Part shown: piece by piece, positions 5,288 through 6,468 of the stretch
Layout of the letters: the number at the start of each line of letters is the position of its first letter
How positions within the stretch are numbered: the first letter of the stretch is position 1
From: an uncultured Saprospiraceae bacterium
Lineage (GTDB): Bacteria > Bacteroidota > Bacteroidia > Chitinophagales > Saprospiraceae
Assembly: GCA_937942405.1 (NCBI GenBank)
Contig: CALDEN010000260.1
Location: 1 to 6,468 of the forward strand
Reading direction: 5' to 3'
Length of the DNA stretch: 6,468 bases
Translations under genes and position numbers: made by a program
The notes under the pieces: generated by a model
Database searches by the model: none
Seen by the model: the letters and a program-made list of their open reading frames with translations, nothing else
Told to the model about the DNA's origin: nothing

Positions 5288-6468
5288 ATGAAACATTTCA
5301 GAATCTATTTCTTCGCAGCATTGAGCCTGCTTTTAATGTATTCATGTCAGGACGACGAAACCACGGACAACAGTTTACAGGCTACCGATACTTCATTGAG
5401 TGATCTAGTAAGAACATGTTCTACACACGAAAAAATGGAAGAATGGTTGAGAGACCCTGAGTTCAGTGCAAAGCATAAAGCCAAGTTTACTCGACTGTCG
5501 CAATCATCTGCTTTAGCTCGATCTACCTGCTCAGATCCTCCTGTGATACCTGTTGCAGTTCACTTTCAAGGAGTTACGGGTGCAGATGCATCTTGCTTGA
5601 TCAATCTGGCGAAATCTCAAATCGATATCCTCAATGCAGACTTCGGTGGGACTAATGGAGATATTACTAAATGGACCAATGGAGCTTCTTCTAGTTTTCC
5701 AGGATTGGCAAATGGAGAGGCATGCTTGAAATTCTGCCTTGCGGATCAAGATCACCCAAGTGGCTATAGTCTAGTAGAGGGAAATCCAGCAGTAACGATT
5801 AATCAAACAACAGGAGACTCGAATAATGACTTCACAGGATATTTAAACATTTTTGTCCAGTTCGGTACAGGTGTGCTTGGATATTCGCCATTAGGCGGAT
5901 CAGGAAATGGAGATGGAGTAGTCATAGAAGGAACGGCTTTTGGGACGGGAAATGGATGTGGTAATATCGTACCAGAGGCTCCATATAATTTAGGTAGAAC
6001 AGCAACTCATGAGGTGGGACACTATTTACTTTTAGATCACATATGGGGAGGAGGCTGTGGCCAAGATGATGATGTAGCAGATACCCCTGATTCTAATGAT
6101 CCTTATTATGATTGTCCTTCCGTGGGAGTAAGTACCTGTGGTTCGACGGATTTACATATGAACTATATGGATTACACAAACGATGCATGTATGTACATGT
6201 TTAGTGCTGGTCAGGTGGATAGATCAGAAAATTATGTAGCCACATCACTTGCTGTCCTAACGGCAAATGCAAGTGTCAAATGTTCTGATGCGGGTAGCGG
6301 TTCTGGAGGAGGAGGAACTGGCGAAGAAGAGGAAGAAGACGAAGAGGATGATGAAGACGATGAAGAAGATGAAGAAGAGGAGGATGAAAACGAAGATGAC
6401 GAAGATGACAACAACGATGACCCAGTAGATTCTAATTGTAAGGCCGATGCAGTGGATTATTATACAGG
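5288..6468 (+). CDS. M43 (pappalysin/ulilysin-type) zinc metalloprotease lipoprotein, C-terminus cut by window edge
   Basis: The visible 393 codons encode a secreted or surface metallo-endopeptidase of the metzincin clan. Residues 1-20 are a lipoprotein signal peptide ending in the lipobox LMYSC (Cys20), followed by QDDE, similar to the Bacteroidota surface-export signal. A propeptide-like segment (about 21-80) holds VRTCST (Cys44), placed like the Cys switch of proulilysin. The catalytic domain (about 81-332) has the zinc site HEVGHYLLLDHIWG (His241, Glu242, His245, His251) and the Met-turn region MNYMDYTNDACMYMF (291-305), diagnostic of M43; Cys224, 257, 276, 284 and 301 may form disulfides. 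In the zinc motif Leu248 replaces the usual Gly. A Gly/Ser hinge (336-345) and a 33-residue acidic tract (346-378) lead to a further domain that is cut off. The frame is open upstream to ATGs at 5228 and 5240, but 5288 gives the normal short signal-peptide n-region. Substrate unknown. Confidence 0.93.
   Translation, partial: MKHFRIYFFAALSLLLMYSCQDDETTDNSLQATDTSLSDLVRTCSTHEKMEEWLRDPEFSAKHKAKFTRLSQSSALARSTCSDPPVIPVAVHFQGVTGADASCLINLAKSQIDILNADFGGTNGDITKWTNGASSSFPGLANGEACLKFCLADQDHPSGYSLVEGNPAVTINQTTGDSNNDFTGYLNIFVQFGTGVLGYSPLGGSGNGDGVVIEGTAFGTGNGCGNIVPEAPYNLGRTATHEVGHYLLLDHIWGGGCGQDDDVADTPDSNDPYYDCPSVGVSTCGSTDLHMNYMDYTNDACMYMFSAGQVDRSENYVATSLAVLTANASVKCSDAGSGSGGGGTGEEEEEDEEDDEDDEEDEEEEDENEDDEDDNNDDPVDSNCKADAVDYYT
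6323..6421 (+). repeat. Acidic low-complexity tract (Glu/Asp linker) inside the protease gene
   Basis: Thirty-three consecutive codons encode 17 Glu, 13 Asp and 3 Asn, built from GAA/GAG/GAT/GAC triplets in irregular order. A Gly/Ser-rich hinge (6293-6322) precedes it and Cys-containing sequence follows from about 6431. It most likely separates the catalytic domain from a C-terminal domain, and it could bind calcium or other cations. Triplet repetition makes it prone to in-frame length change by slippage. The opposite strand reads as poly-Ser, which is only a shadow. Confidence 0.9.

Noticed and set aside
5531..5755. Minus-strand 74-residue ORF inside the protease gene
   Set aside because: It overlaps the coding catalytic domain of the protease and resembles no family; a shadow frame.
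6232..6414. Minus-strand ORF with a long poly-Ser run
   Set aside because: It is the exact antisense of the Glu/Asp tract in the protease gene; GAA/GAG/GAT/GAC repeats read as Ser codons in that opposite-strand frame. It has no start context or family resemblance.

Overview
The window looks like chromosomal DNA from a member of the Bacteroidota (flavobacterial or cytophagal type). The evidence is the AT-rich composition, near-absence of Shine-Dalgarno sequences, TAnnTTTG-type promoter motifs, a LytS/LytTR two-component pair of the kind common in this phylum, and a lipoprotein whose lipid-attachment Cys is followed by an acidic stretch like the Bacteroidota surface-export signal. No rRNA, tRNA, insertion sequence, CRISPR array or phage gene is visible.

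Layout, left to right. Positions 1-1894 (minus strand) hold most of polyphosphate kinase 1; its C-terminus lies beyond the left edge. A 145-base divergent spacer separates it from tpiA (triosephosphate isomerase, 2040-2792, plus), a complete 250-residue glycolytic enzyme. tpiA runs tail-to-tail into a three-gene minus-strand set, their stop codons interlocking in one TTAA. Read in its own direction, that set is a membrane LytS-type histidine kinase (5131-4019), a LytTR response regulator (4022-3285, 4-base overlap) and a small SRPBCC-fold ligand-binding protein (3253-2789, 31-base gap). The kinase is divergent from a plus-strand gene starting at 5288 and running off the right edge. That gene encodes an M43 (pappalysin/ulilysin-type) zinc metalloprotease made as a lipoprotein, with a Gly hinge and a 33-residue Asp/Glu/Asn tract after the catalytic domain.

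How the parts may work together. ppk1 and tpiA are housekeeping genes. The most interesting part is the right half. The kinase and regulator form a complete signalling pair, and the 156-base spacer between them and the protease contains three copies of AAGTATAA. Two of these lie 21 bp apart, the geometry expected for a LytTR-binding site, and the third abuts a TAnnTTTG promoter motif facing the protease. This suggests an autoregulated two-component system that also controls a secreted or surface protease, with the SRPBCC protein as a possible accessory. That link is inference. I do not see a clearly new biological system; the rest is recognisable families with some unusual details.
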